The notes: generated from the letters alone by a model not told the origin. 64,000 nt of DNA from Plasmopara viticola (GCA_001695595.3 MBPM02000020.1:1-64000), one strand, 5' to 3'. Shown: positions 1-14,432, numbered from the stretch's first letter. Numbers and translations are program-made.

Positions 1-3000
1 GTTGTGGCTCTATTGCGTGTTTCAAGTCTAGATAGATAGAATGGACGGATCTGTGGCCGTACAGCGTCTCAGCGCTTTCAAACGTTATTGTACGATAACT
101 TGTTCACGATTTGCGTCGCGCGTGTCTTGAAGACAGGACGCATCTGTGGCGGTACAGCGTCGCAGTGCATCAAAAGTGTGGTTTTATGCTTACTTGCGGC
201 TCTTTGTTATTTGTGCATGTCTAGATTGAACGAGAGAACGTATCTGTGGTGATTACAGCGTCTCGGCGCTTCAAAAGCGTAATTATACGCTTAGTTCTGG
301 CTTGATTGCGTCTGTGCAGGTCAAGCATATAGACAGACGCATCTGTGCGTTCAGCATCTCGGCGTTTCAAAGGTGCAATGAAGGTTTAGTTGTGGCTCTA
401 TTGCGGCTGTTGTAGTCTAGATAGGTGGAAAGGACAGATGTGTGGCCGTGCGCGCTTCAGTAGAGTGATTGTACGATAGCTTGTGTCACGATTGCGTCAG
501 CGTATGCCTAGATTGAGAACAGATCGTGTTTATGGCGGTCCAGCGTCTCAAGGCTCTAAAGTTTGATTATTAGTTAGTTACGGCTCGATTGCGCTCGTGC
601 ATGTCTAGATAGAGAAGAGGGGCATTTGTGGCGGTCCAGCGTCTCGCGCTTTAAAGTGTGAATGAAGCCTTGTTGTGGCTCTATTGCGTGTGTTCAAGTC
701 TAGATAGATAGAATGGACGGATCTGTGGCCGTACAGCGTCTTAGCGCTTCAAAACGTTATTGTACGATAACTTGTGTCACGATTGCGTCCGCGCGTGTCT
801 AGATTGAAAAACAGGACGCATCTGTGGCGGTACACGTCGCAGTGCATCAAAGTGTGGTTTATGCTTACTTGCGGTTCTATTGCGTTTGTGCATGCCTAGA
901 TTGAACGAGAGAACGTATCTGTGGTCGTACAGCGTCTCGGCGCTTCAAAAGCGTAATTATACGCTTAGTTCTGGCTTGATTGCGTCTGTGCAGGTCAAGG
1001 CATATAGACAGGACGCATCTGTGGCGTTCAGCATCTCGGCGTTTCAAAGGTGCAATGAAGGTTTAGTTGTGGCTCTATTGCGGCTGTTGTAGTCTAGATA
1101 GGTGGAAAGGACAGATGTGTGGCCGTGCGCGCTTCAGTAGAGTGATTGTACGATAGCTTGTGTCACGATTGCGTCAGCGTATGCCTAGATTGAGAGACAG
1201 AACGTGTTTATGGCGGTCCAGCGTCTCAAGGCTCTAAAGTTTGATTATATAGTTAGTTACGGCTCGATTGCGCTCGTGCATGTCTAGATAGAGAGAGCGC
1301 ATTTGTGGCGGTCCAGCGTCTCGGCGTTTTAAAGTGTGAATGAATGCTTGTTGTGGCTCTATTGCGTGTGTTCAAGTCTAGATAGATAGAATGGACGGAT
1401 CTGTGCCGTACAGCTCTCAGCGCTTCAAAACGTTATTGTACGATAACTTGTGTCACGATTGCGTCGCGCGTGTCTAGATTGAGAGACAGGACGCATCTGT
1501 GGCGGTACAGCGTCGCAGTGCATCAAAAGTGTGGTTTTATGCTTACTTGCGGCTCTATTGCGTTTGTGCATGTCTAGATTGAACGAGAGAACGTATCTGT
1601 GGTCGTACAGCGTCTCGGCGCTTCAAAAGCGTAATTATACGCTTAGTTCTGGCTTGATTGCGTCTGTGCAGGTCAAGCATATAGACAGGACGCATCTGTG
1701 GCGGTTCAGCATCTCGGCGTTTCAAAGTGCATGAAGGTTTAGTTGTGGCTCTATTGCGGCTGTTGTAGTCTAGATAGGTGGAAAGGACAGATGTGTGGCC
1801 GTGCGCGCTTCAGTAGAGTGATTGTACGATAGCTTGTGTCACGATTGCGTCAGCGTATGCCTAGATTGAGAGACAGAACGTATTTATGGCGGTCCAGCGT
1901 CTCAAGGCTCTAAAGTTTGATTATATAGTTAGTTACGGCTCGATTGCGCTCGTGCATGTCTAGATAGATAGAGAGGGCGCATTTGTGGGTCCAGCGTCTC
2001 GGCGCTTTAAAGTGTGAATGAATGCCTTGTTGTGGCTCTATTGCGTGTGTTCAAGTCTAGATAGATAGAATGGACGGATCTGTGGCCGTACAGCGTCTCA
2101 GCGCTCAAAACGTTATTGTACGATAACTTGTGTCACGATTGCGTCCGCGCGTGTCTAGATTGAGAGACAGGACGCATCTGTGGCGGTACAGCGTCGCAGT
2201 GCATCAAAAGTGTGGTTTTATGCTTACTTGCGGTTCTATTGCGTTTGTGCATCTAGATTGAACGAGAGACGTATCTGTGTCGTACAGCGTCTCGGCGCTT
2301 CAAAAGCGTAATTTACGCTTAGTTCTGGCTTGATTGCGTCTGTGCAGGTCAAGACATATAGACAGGACGCATCTGTGGCGTTCAGCATCTCGCGTTTAAA
2401 GGTGCAATGAAGGTTTAGTTGTGGCTCTATTGCGGCTGTTGTAGTCTAGATAGGTGGAAAGGACAGATGTGTGGCCGTGCGCGCTTCAGTAGAGTGATTG
2501 TACGATAGCTTGTGTCACGATTGCGTCAGCGTATGCCTAGATTGAGAGACAGAACGTATTTATGGCGGTCCAGCGTCTCAAGGTTCTAAAGTTTGATTGT
2601 ATAGTTAGTTACGGCTCGATTGCGATTGTGCATGTGTAGATAGAGAGAGAGGGCGCATTTGTGGCGGTCCAGCGTCTCGGCGCTTTAAAGTGTGAATGAA
2701 TGCCTTGTTGTGGCTCTATTGCGTGTGTTCAAGTCTAGATAGATAGAATGGACGGATCTGTGGCCGTACAGCGTCTCAGCGCTTCAAAACGTTATTGTAC
2801 GATAACTTGTGTCACGATTGCGTCCGCGCGTGTCTAGATTGAGAGACAGGACGCATCTGTGGCGGTACAGCGTCGCAGTGCATCAAAAGTGTGGTTTTAT
2901 GCTTACTTGCGGTTCTATTGCGTTTGTGCATGTCTAGATTGAACGAGAGAACGTATCTGTGGTCGTACAGCGTCTCGGCGCTTCAAAAGCGTTATTTTAC

Positions 3001-3540
3001 GCTTAGTTCTGGCTTGATTGCTGTTGCGCTCTGTGCAGGTCAAGACATATAGACAGGACGCATCTGTGGCGGTTCAGCATCTCGGCGTTTCAAAGGTGCA
3101 AATGAAGGTTTAGTTGTGGCTCTATTGCGGCTGTTGTAGTCTAGATAGGTGGAAAGGACAGATGTGTGCCGTGCGCGCTTCAGTAGAGTGATTGTACGAT
3201 AGCTTGTGTCACGATTGCGTCAGCGTATGCCTAGATTGAGAGACAGAACGTATTTATGGCGGTCCAGCGTCTCAAGGCTCTAAAGTTTGATTATATAGTT
3301 AGTTACGGCTCGATTGCGCTCGTGCATGTCTAGATAGAGAGAGGGCGCATTTGTGGCGGTCCAGCGTCTCGGGTCTTTTAAAGTGTGAATGAATGCCTTG
3401 TTGTGGCTCTATTGCGTGTGTTCAAGTCTAGATAGATAGAATGGACGGATCTGTGGCCGTACAGCGTCTCAGCGCTTCAAAACGTTATTGTACGATAACT
3501 TGTGTCACGATTGCGTCCGCGCGTGATTGAAAGAGACAGG
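1..3540 (+). repeat. Indel-rich start of the direct array
   Basis: The HORs starting at 138, 816, 1,491, 2,172 and 2,851 measure 678, 675, 681, 679 and 690 bp, against about 688 bp further in. Missing bases fall mostly in short runs (GG, CC, AA), for example GATCTGTGCCGTACAGCTCTC near 1,399. Order and type of monomers are unchanged. This looks like residual long-read consensus error, or an older decaying array edge; the sequence alone does not separate these. Confidence 0.8.
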
Positions 3541-4128
3541 ACGCATCTGTGGAGGTACAGCGTCGCTGTGCATCAAAAGTGTGGTTTTATGCTTACTTGC
3601 GGCTCTATTGCGTTTGTGCATGTCTAGATTGAACGAGAGGACGTATCTGTGGTCGTACAGCGTCTCGGCGCTTCAAAAGCGTAATTATACGCTTAGTTCT
3701 GGCTTGATTGCGTCTGTGCAGGTCAAGACATATAGACAGGACGCATCTGTGGCGTTCAGCATCTCGGCGTTTCAAAGGTGCAAATGAAGGTTTAGTTGTG
3801 GCTCTATTGCGGCTGTTGTAGTCTAGATAGGTGGAAAAGGACAGATGTGTGGCGTGCGCGCTTCAGGTAGAGTGATTGTACGATAGCTTGCTGTCCGATT
3901 GTTTTGCGTCAGCGTTGCTAGGCTGAGAGACAGAACGTATTTATGGCGGTCCAGCGTCTCGGCGCTTTAAAAGTGTGAATGAATGCCTTGTTGTGGCTCT
4001 ATTGCGTGTGTTCAAGTCTAGATAGAATGGACGGATCTGTGGCCGTACAGCGTCTCAGCGCTCACAAAACGTTATTGTACGATAACTTGTGTCACGATTG
4101 CGTCCGCGCGTGTCTAGATTGAGACAGG
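3541..4128 (+). repeat. 6-mer HOR variant with E/F fusion
   Basis: This unit is 588 bp, one monomer short. It passes from the first part of E (ACGTATTTATGGCGGTCC, from about 3,935) into F (GGCGCTTTAAAAGTGTG, from 3,961), joined in the shared AGCGTCTC block. This is what unequal exchange between neighbouring monomers E and F would leave. The preceding D ends in a private AGGCTGAGAG instead of AGATTGAGAG. Confidence 0.9.
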
Positions 4129-7100
4129 ACGCATCTGTGGCGGTACAGCGTCGCAGTGCATCAAAAGTGTGGTTTTATGCTTACTTGCGGCTCTATTGCG
4201 TTTGTGCATGTCTAGATTGAACGAGAGAAGTATCTGTGGTCGTACAGCGTCTCGGCGCTTCAAAAGCGTAATTATACGCTTAGTTCTGGCTTGATTGCGT
4301 CTGTGCAGGTCAAGACATATAGACAGGACGCATCTGTGGCGGTTCAGCATCTCGGCGTTTCAAAGGTGCAAATGAAGGTTTAGTTGTGGCTCTATTGCGG
4401 CTGTTGTAGTCTAGATAGGTGGAAAGGACAGATGTGTGGCCGTGCGCGCTTCAGTAGAGTGATTGTACGATAGCTTGTGTCACGATTGCGTCAGCGTATG
4501 CCTAGATTGAGAGACAGAACGTATTTATGGCGGTCCAGCGTCTCAAGGCTCTAAAGTTTGATTATATAGTTAGTTACGGCTCGATTGCGCTCGTGCATGT
4601 CTAGATAGAGAGAGAGGACGCATTTGTGGCGGTCCAGCGTCTCGGCGCTTTAAAAGTGTGAATGAATGCTTGTTGTGGCTCTATTGCGTGTGTTCAAGTC
4701 TAGATAGATAGAATGGACGGATCTGTGGCCGTACAGCGTCTCAGCGCTTCAAAACGTTATTGTACGATAACTTGTGTCACGATTGCGTCCGCGCGTGTCT
4801 AGATTGAGAGACAGGACGCATCTGTGGCGGTACAGCGTCGCAGTGCATCAAAAGTGTGGTTTTATGCTTACTTGCGGCTCTATTGCGTTTGTGCATGTCT
4901 AGATTGAACGAGAGAACGTATCTGTGGTCGTACAGCGTCTCGGCGCTTCAAAAGCGTAATTATACGCTTAGTTCTGGCTTGATTGCGTCTGTGCAGGTCA
5001 AGACATATAGACAGGACGCATCTATGGCGATTCAGCATCTCGGCGTCTCAAAGGTTTAAATGAAGGTTTAGTTGTGGCTCTATTGCGGCTGTTGTAGTCT
5101 AGATAGGTGGAAAGGACAGATGTGTGGCCGTGCGCGCTTCAGTAGAGTGATTGTACGATAGCTTGTGTCACGATTGCGTCAGCGTATGCCTAGATTGAGA
5201 CACAGGAAGTATTTATGGCGGTCCAGCGTCTCACGGCTCCAAAGTTTGATTATATAGCTAGTTACGGCTCGATTGCGCTCGTGCATGTCTAGATAGTGAG
5301 AGAGGGCGCATTTGTGGCGGTCCAGCGTCTCGGCGCTTTCAAAGTGTGAATGAATGCCTTGTTGTGGCTCTATTGCGTGTGTTCAAGTCTAGATAGATAG
5401 AATGGACGGATCTGTGGCCGTACAGCGTCTCAGCGCTTCAAAACGTTATTGTACGATAACTTGTGTCACGATTGCGTCCGCGCGTGTCTAGATTGAGAGA
5501 CAGGACGCATCTGTGGCGGTACAGCGTCGCAGTGCATCAAAAGTGTGGTTTTATGCTTACTTGCGGCTCTATTGCGTTTGTGCATGTCTAGATTGAACGA
5601 GAGAACGTATCTGTGGTCGTACAGCGTCTCGGCGCTTCAAAAGCGTAATTATACGCTTAGTTCTGGCTTGATTGCGTCTGTGCAGGTCAAGACATATAGA
5701 CAGGACGCATCTGTGGCGGTTCAGCATCTCGGCGTTTCAAAGGTGCAAATGAAGGTTTAGTTGTGGCTCTATTGCGGCTGTTGTAGTCTAGATAGGTGGA
5801 AAGGACAGATGTGTGGCCGTGCGCGCTTCAGTAGAGTGATTGTACGATAGCTTGTGTCACGATTGCGTCAGCGTATGCCTAGATTGAGAGACAGAACGTA
5901 TTTATGGCGGTCCAGCGTCTCAAGGCTCTAAAGTTTGATTATATAGTTAGTTACGGCTCGATTGCGCTCGTGCATGTCTAGATAGAGAGAGAGGCGCATT
6001 TGTGGCGGTCCAGCGTCTCGGCGCTTTTAAATTGTGAATGAATGCCTTGTTGTGGCTCTATTGCGTGTGTTCAAGTCTAGATAGATAGAATGGACGGATC
6101 TGTGGCCGTACAGCGTCTCAGCGCTACAAAACGTTATTGTACGATAACTTGTGTCACGATTGCGTCCGCGCGTGTCTAGATTGAGAGACAGGACGCATCT
6201 GTGGCGGTACAGCGTCGCAGTGCATCAAAAGTGTGGTTTTATGCTTACTTGCGGCTCTATTGCGTTTGTGCATGTCTAGATTGAACGAGAGACGTATCTG
6301 TGTCGTACAGCGTCTCGGCGCTTCAAAAGCGTAATTATACGCTTAGTTCTGGCTTGATTGCGTCTGTGCAGGTCAAGACATATAGACAGGACGCATCTGT
6401 GGCGGTTCAGCATCTCGGCGTTTCAAAGGTGCAAATGAAGGTTTAGTTGTGGCTCTATTGCGGCTGTTGTAGTCTAGATAGTAGAAAGGACAGATTTGTG
6501 GCCGTGCGCGCTTCAGTAGAGTGATTGTACGATAGCTTGTGTCACGATTGCGTCAGCGTATGCCTAGATTGAGAGACAGAACGTATTTATGGCGGTCCAG
6601 CGTCTCAAGGCTCTAAAGTTTGATTATATAGTTAGTTACGGCTCGATTGCGCTCGTGCATGTCTAGAGAGATAGAGAGGGCGCATTTGTGGCGGTCCAGC
6701 GTCTCGGCGCTTTTAAAGTGTGAATGAATGCCTTGTTGTGGCTCTATTGCGTGTGTTCAAGTCTAGATAGATAGAATGGACGGATCTGTGGCCGTACAGC
6801 GTCTCAGCGCTTCAAAACGTTATTGTACGATAACTTGTGTCACGATTGCGTCCGCGCGTGTCTAGATTGAGAGACAGGACGCATCTGTGGCGGTACAGCG
6901 TCGCAGTGCATCAAAAGTGTGGTTTTATGCTTACTTGCGGTTCTTGCGTTTGTGCATGTCTAGATTGAACGAGAGACGTATCTGTGTCGTACAGCGTCTC
7001 GGCGCTTCAAAAGCGTAATTATACGCTTAGTTCTGGCTTGATTGCGTCTGTGCAGGTCAAGACATATAGACAGGACGCATCTGTGGCGGTTCAGCATCTC

Positions 7101-10100
7101 GGCGTTTCAAAGGTGCAAATGAAGGTTTAGTTGTGGCTCTATTGCGGCTGTTGTAGTCTAGATAGGTGGAAAGGACAGATGTGTGGCCGTGCGCGCTTCA
7201 GTAGAGTGATTGTACGATAGCTTGTGTCACGATTGCGTCAGCGTATGCCTAGATTGAGAGACAGAACGTATTTATGGCGGTCCAGCGTCTCAAGGCTCTA
7301 AAGTTTGATTATATAGTTAGTTACGGCTCGATTGCGCTCGTGCATGTCTAGATAGAGAGAGGCGCATTTGTGGCGGTCCAGCGTCTCGGCGCTTTTAAAG
7401 TGTGAATGAATGCCTTGTTGTGGCTCTATTGCGTGTGTTCAAGTCTAGATAGATAGAATGGACGGATCTGTGGCCGTACAGCGTCTCAGCGCTTCAAAAC
7501 GTTATTGTACGATAACTTGTGTCACGATTGCGTCCGCGCGTGTCTAGATTGAGAGACAGGACGCATCTGTGGCGGTACAGCGTCGCAGTGCATCAAAAGT
7601 GTGGTTTTATGCTTACTTGCGGTTCTATTGCGTTTGTGCATGTCTAGATTGAACGAGAGACGTATCTGTGGTCGTACAGCGTCTCGGCGCTTCAAAAGCG
7701 TAATTATACGCTTAGTTCTGGCTTGATTGCGTCTGTGCAGGTCAAGACATATAGACAGGACGCATCTGTGGCGGTTCAGCATCTCGGCGTTTCAAAGGTG
7801 CAAATGAAGGTTTAGTTGTGGCTCTATTGCGGCTGTTGTAGTCTAGATAGGTGGAAAGGACAGATGTGTGGCCGTGCGCGCTTCAGTAGAGTGATTGTAC
7901 GATAGCTTGTGTCACGATTGCGTCAGCGTATGCCTAGATTGAGAGACAGAACGTATTTATGGCGGTCCAGCGTCTCAAGGCTCTAAAGTTTGATTATATA
8001 GTTAGTTACGGCTCGATTGCGCTCGTGCATGTCTAGATAGAGAGAGGACGCATTTGTGGCGGTCCAGCGTCTCGGCGCTTTTAAAGTGTGAATGAATGCC
8101 TTGTTGTGGCTCTATTGCGTGTGTTCAAGTCTAGATAGATAGAATGGACGGATCTGTGGCCGTACAGCGTCTCAGCGCTTCAAAACGTTATTGTACGATA
8201 ACTTGTGTCACGATTGCGTCCGCGCGTGTCTAGATTGAGAGACAGGACGCATCTGTGGCGGTACAGCGTCGCAGTGCATCAAAAGTGTGGTTTTATGCTT
8301 ACTTGCGGCTCTATTGCGTTTGTGCATGCTAGATTGAACGAGAGAACGTATCTGTGGTCGTACAGCGTCTCGGCGCTTCAAAAGCGTAATTATACGCTTA
8401 GTTCTGGCTTGATTGCGTCTGTGCAGGTCAAGACATATAGACAGGACGCATCTGTGGCGGTTCAGCATCTCGGCGTTTCAAAGGTGCAAATGAAGGTTTA
8501 GTTGTGGCTCTATTGCGGCTGTTGTAGTCTAGATAGGTGGAAAGGACAGATGTGTGGCCGTGCGCGCTTCAGTAGAGTGATTGTACGATAGCTTGTGTCA
8601 CGATTGCGTCAGCGTATGCCTAGATTGAGAGACAGAACGTATTTATGGCGGTCCAGCGTCTCAAGGCTCTAAAGTTTGATTATATAGTTAGTTACGGCTC
8701 GATTGCGCTCGTGCATGTCTAGATAGAGAGAGAGGCGCATTTGTGGCGGTCCAGCGTCTCGGCGCTTTTAAATGTGAATGAATGCCTTGTTGTGGCTCTA
8801 TTGCGTGTGTTCAAGTCTAGACAGATAGAATGGACGGATCTGTGGCTGTACAGCGTCTCAGCGCTTCAAAACGTTATTGTACGATAACTTGTGTCACGAT
8901 TGCGTCCGCGCGTGTCTAGATTAAGAGACAGGACGCATCTGTGGCGGTACAGCGTCGCAGTGCATCAAAAGTGTGGTTTTATGCTTACTTGCGGTTCTAT
9001 TGCGTTTGTGCATGTCTAGATTGAACGAGAGACGTATCTGTGGTCGTACAGCGTCTCGGCGCTTCAAAAGCGTAATTATACGCTTAGTTCTGGCTTGATT
9101 GCGTCTGTGCAGGTCAAGACATATAGACAGGACGCATCTGTGGCGGTTCAGCATCTCGGCGTTTCAAAGGTGCAAATGAAGGTTTAGTTGTGGCTCTATT
9201 GCGGCTGTTGTAGTCTAGATAGGTGGAAAGGACAGATGTGTGGCCGTGCGCGCTTCAGTAGAGTGATTGTACGATAGCTTGTGTCACGATTGCGTCAGCG
9301 TATGCCTAGATTGAGAGACAGAACGTATTTATGGCGGTCCAGCGTCTCAAGGCTCTAAAGTTTGATTATATAGTTAGTTACGGCTCGATTGCGCTCGTGC
9401 ATGTCTAGATAGAGAGAGAGGCGCATTTGTGGCGGTCCAGCGTCTCGGCGCTTTTAAAGTGTGAATGAATGCCTTGTTGTGGCTCTATTGCGTGTGTTCA
9501 AGTCTAGATAGATAGAATGGACGGATCTGTGGCCGTACAGCGTCTCAGCGCTTCAAAACGTTATTGTACGATAACTTGTGTCACGATTGCGTCCGCGCGT
9601 GTCTAGATTGAGACAGGACGCATCTGTGGAGGTACAGCGTCGCAGTGCATCAAAAGTGTGGTTTTATGCTTACTTGCGGCTCTATTGCGTTTGTGCATGT
9701 CTAGATTGAACGAGAGAACGTATCTGTGGTCGTACAGCGTCTCGGCGCTTCAAAAGCGTAATTATACGCTTAGTTCTGGCTTGATTGCGTCTGTGCAGGT
9801 CAAGACATATAGACAGGACGCATCTGTGGCGGTTCAGCATCTCGGCGTTTCAAAGGTGCAAATGAAGGTTTAGTTGTGGCTCTATTGCGGCTGTTGTAGT
9901 CTAGATAGGTGGAAAGGACAGATGTGTGGCCGTGCGCGCTTCAGTAGAGTGATTGTACGATAGCTTGTGTCACGATTGCGTCAGCGTATGCCTAGATTGA
10001 GAGACAGAACGTATTTATGGCGGTCCAGCGTCTCAAGGCTCTAAAGTTTGATTATATAGTTAGTTACGGCTCGATTGCGCTCGTGCATGTCTAGATAGTG

Positions 10101-13100
10101 AGAGAGGGCGCATTTGTGGCGGTCCAGCGTCTCGGCGCTTTAAAGTGTGAATGAATGCCTTGTTGTGGCTCTATTGCGTGTGTTCAAGTCTAGATAGATA
10201 GAATGGACGGATCTGTGGCCGTACAGCGTCTCAGCGCTTCAAAACGTTATTGTACGATAACTTGTGTCACGATTGCGTCCGCGCGTGTCTAGATTGAGAG
10301 ACAGGACGCATCTGTGGCGGTACAGCGTCGCAGTGCATCAAAAGTGTGGTTTTATGCTTACTTGCGGCTCTATTGCGTTTGTGCATGTCTAGATTGAACG
10401 AGAGACGTATCTGTGGTCGTACAGCGTCTCGGCGCTTCAAAAGCGTAATTATACGCTTAGTTCTGGCTTGATTGCGTCTGTGCAGGTCAAGACATATAGA
10501 CAGGACGCATCTGTGGCGGTTCAGCATCTCGGCGTTTCAAAGGTGCAAATGAAGGTTTAGTTGTGGCTCTATTGCGGCTGTTGTAGTCTAGATAGGTGGA
10601 AAGGACAGATGTGTGGCCGTGCGCGCTTCAGTAGAGTGATTGTACGATAGCTTGTGTCACGATTGCGTCAGCGTATGCCTAGATTGAGAGACAGAACGTA
10701 TTTATGGCGGTCCAGCGTCTCAAGGCTCTAAAGTTTGATTATATAGTTAGTTACGGCTCGATTGCGCTCGTGCATGTCTAGATAGAGAGAGAGGACGCAT
10801 TTGTGGTGGTCCAGCGTCTCGGCGCTTTAAAGTGTGAATGTATGTCTAGTTGTGGCTCTCTTGCGTGTGTTCAAGTCTAGATAGATAGAATGGACGGATC
10901 TGTGGCCGTACAGCGTCTCAGCGCTTCAAAACGTTATTGTACGATAACTTGTGTCACGATTGCGTCCGCGCGTGTCTAGATTAAGAGACAGGACGCATCT
11001 GTGGAGGTACAGCGTCGCAGTGCATCAAAAGTGTGGTTTTATGCTTACTTGCGGCTCTATTGCGTTTGTGCATGTCTAGATTGAACGAGAGAACGTATCT
11101 GTGGTCGTACAGCGTCTCGGCGCTTCAAAAGCGTAATTATACGCTTAGTTCTGGCTTGATTGCGTCTGTGCAGGTCAAGACATATAGACAGGACGCATCT
11201 GTGGCGGTTCAGCATCTCGGCGTTTCAAAGGTGCAAATGAAGGTTTAGTTGTGGCTCTATTGCGGCTGTTGTAGTCTAGATAGGTGGAAAGGACAGATGT
11301 GTGGCCGTGCGCGCTTCAGTAGAGTGATTGTACGATAGCTTGTGTCACGATTGCGTCAGCGTATGCCTATATTGAGAGACAGAAAGTATTTATGGCGGTC
11401 CAGCGTCTCACGGCTCTAAAGTTTGATTATAAAGCTAGTCACGGCTCGATTGCGCTCGTGCATGTCTAGATAGTGAGAGAGGGCGCATTTGTGGCGGTCC
11501 AGCGTCTCGGCGCTTTTAAAGTGTGAATGAATGCCTTGTTGTGGCTCTATTGCGTGTGTTCAAGTCTAGATAGATAGAATGGACGGATCTGTGGCCGTAC
11601 AGCGTCTCAGCGCTTCAAAACGTTATTGTACGATAACTTGTGACACAATTGCGTCCGCGCGTGTCTAGATTGAGAGACAGGACGCATCTGTGGCGGTACA
11701 GCGTCGCAGTGCATCAGAAGTGTCGTTTTGTGCTTACTTGCGGCTCTATTGCGTTTGTGCATGCCTAGATTGAACAAGAGAACGTATCTGTGGTCGTACA
11801 GCGTCTCGGCGCTTCAAAAGCGTAATTATACGCTTACTTCTGGCTTGATTGCGTCTGTGCAGGTCAAGACATATAGACAGGACGCATCTGTGGCGGTTCA
11901 GCATCTCGGCGTTTCAAAGGTGCAAATGAAGGTTTAGTTGTGGCTCTATTGCGGCTGTTGTAGTCTAGATAGGTGGAAAGGACAGATGTGTGGCCGTGCG
12001 CGCTTCAGTAGAGTGATTGTACGATAGCTTGTGTCACGATTGCGTCAGCGTATGCCTAGATTGAGAGACAGAACGTATTTATGGCGGTCCAGCGTCTCAA
12101 GGCTCTAAAGTTTGATTATATAGTTAGTTACGGCTCGATTGCGCTCGTGCATGTCTAGATAGTGAGAGAGGGCGCATTTGTGGCGGTCCAGCGTCTCGGC
12201 GCTTTTAAAGTGTGAATGAATGCCTTGTTGTGGCTCTATTGCGTGTGTTCAAGTCTAGATAGATAGAATGGACGGATCTGTGGCCGTACAGCGTCTCAGC
12301 GCTTCAAAACGTTATTGTACGATAACTTGTGTCACGATTGCGTCCGCGCGTGTCTAGATTGAGAGACAGGACGCATCTGTGGCGGTACAGCGTCGCAGTG
12401 CATCAAAAGTGTGGTTTTATGCTTACTTGCGGCTCTATTGCGTTTGTGCATGTCTAGATTGAACGAGAGAACGTATCTGTGGTCGTACAGCGTCTCGGCG
12501 CTTCAAAAGCGTAATTATACGCTTAGTTCTGGCTTGATTGCGTCTGTGCAGGTCAAGACATATAGACAGGACGCATCTGTGGCGGTTCAGCATCTCGGCG
12601 TTTCAAAGGTGCAAATGAAGGTTTAGTTGTGGCTCTATTGCGGCTGTTGTAGTCTAGATAGGTGGAAAGGACAGATGTGTGGCCGTGCGCGCTTCAGTAG
12701 AGTGATTGTACGATAGCTTGTGTCACGATTGCGTCAGCGTATGCCTAGATTGAGAGACAGAACGTATTTATGGCGGTCCAGCGTCTCAAGGCTCTAAAGT
12801 TTGATTATATAGTTAGTTACGGCTCGATTGCGCTCGTGCATGTCTAGATAGAGAGAGAGGGCGCATTTGTGGCGGTCCAGCGTCTCGGCGCTTTTAAAGT
12901 GTGAATGAATGCCTTGTTGTGGCTCTATTGCGTGTGTTCAAGTCTAGATAGATAGAATGGACGGATCTGTGGCCGTACAGCGTCTCAGCGCTTCAAAACG
13001 TTATTGTACGATAACTTGTGTCACGATTGCGTCCGCGCGTGTCTAGATTGAGAGACAGGACGCATCTGTGGCGGTACAGCGTCGCAGTGCATCAAAAGTG

Positions 13101-14432
13101 TGGTTTTATGCTTACTTGCGGCTCTATTGCGTTTGTGCATGAGATTGAACGAGAGGACGTATCTGTGGTCGTACAGCGTCTCGGCGCTTCAAAAGCGTAA
13201 TTATACGCTTAGTTCTGGCTTGATTGCGTCTGTGCAGGTCAAGACATATAGACAGGACGCATCTGTGGCGGTTCAGCATCTCGGCGTTTCAAAGGTGCAA
13301 ATGAAGGTTTAGTTGTGGCTCTATTGCGGCTGTTGTAGTCTAGATAGGTGGAAAGGACAGATGTGTGGCCGTGCGCGCTTCAGTAGAGTGATTGTACGAT
13401 AGCTTGTGTCACGATTGCGTCAGCGTATGCCTAGATTGAGAGACAGAACGTATTTATGGCGGTCCAGCGTCTCAAGGCTCTAAAGTTTGATTATATAGTT
13501 AGTTACGGCTCGATTGCGCTCGTGCATGTCTAGATAGAGAGAGAGGGCGCATTTGTGGCGGTCCAGCGTCTCGGCGCTTTTAAATGTGAATGAATGCCTT
13601 GTTGTGGCTCTATTGCGTGTGTTCAAGTCTAGATAGATAGAATGGACGGATCTGTGGCCGTACAGCGTCTCAGCGCTACAAAACGTTATTGTACGATAAC
13701 TTGTGTCACGATTGCGTCCGCGCGTGTCTAGATTGAGAGACAGGACGCATCTGTGGCGGTACAGCGTCGCAGTGCATCAAAAGTGTGGTTTTATGCTTAC
13801 TTGCGGCTCTATTGCGTTTGTGCATGTCTAGATTGAACGAGAGAACGTATCTGTGGTCGTACAGCGTCTCGGCGCTTCAAAAGCGTAATTATACGCTTAG
13901 TTCTGGCTTGATTGCGTCTGTGCAGGTCAAGACATATAGACAGGACGCATCTGTGGCGGTTCAGCATCTCGGCGTTTCAAAGGTGCAAATGAAGGTTTAG
14001 TTGTGGCTCTATTGCGGCTGTTGTAGTCTAGATAGGTGGAAAGGACAGATGTGTGGCCGTGCGCGCTTCAGTAGAGTGATTGTACGATAGCTTGTGTCAC
14101 GATTGCGTCAGCGTATGCCTAGATTGAGAGACAGAACGTATTTATGGCGGTCCAGCGTCTCAAGGCTCTAAAGTTTGATTATATAGTTAGTTACGGCTCG
14201 ATTGCGCTCGTGCATGTCTAGATAGAGAGAGAGGGCGCATTTGTGGCAGTCCAGCGTCTCGGCGCTTTGAAGTGCGAATGAATGTCTAGTTGTGGCTCTC
14301 TTGCGTGCGTTCAAGTCTAGATAGATAGAATGGACGGATCTGTGGCCGTACAGCGTCTCAGCGCTACAAAACGTTATTGTACGATAACTTGTGTCACGAT
14401 TGCGTCCGCGCGTGTCTAGATTGAGAGACAGG

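Noticed and set aside
8205..8501. Open frames of 60-110 codons recurring every 688 bp, on both strands, including 98-codon ones
   Set aside because: They follow monomer boundaries, occur in overlapping frames on opposite strands, are made or broken by single-base alleles, and lack any recognisable domain. They are by-products of a tandem repeat with few in-frame stops.
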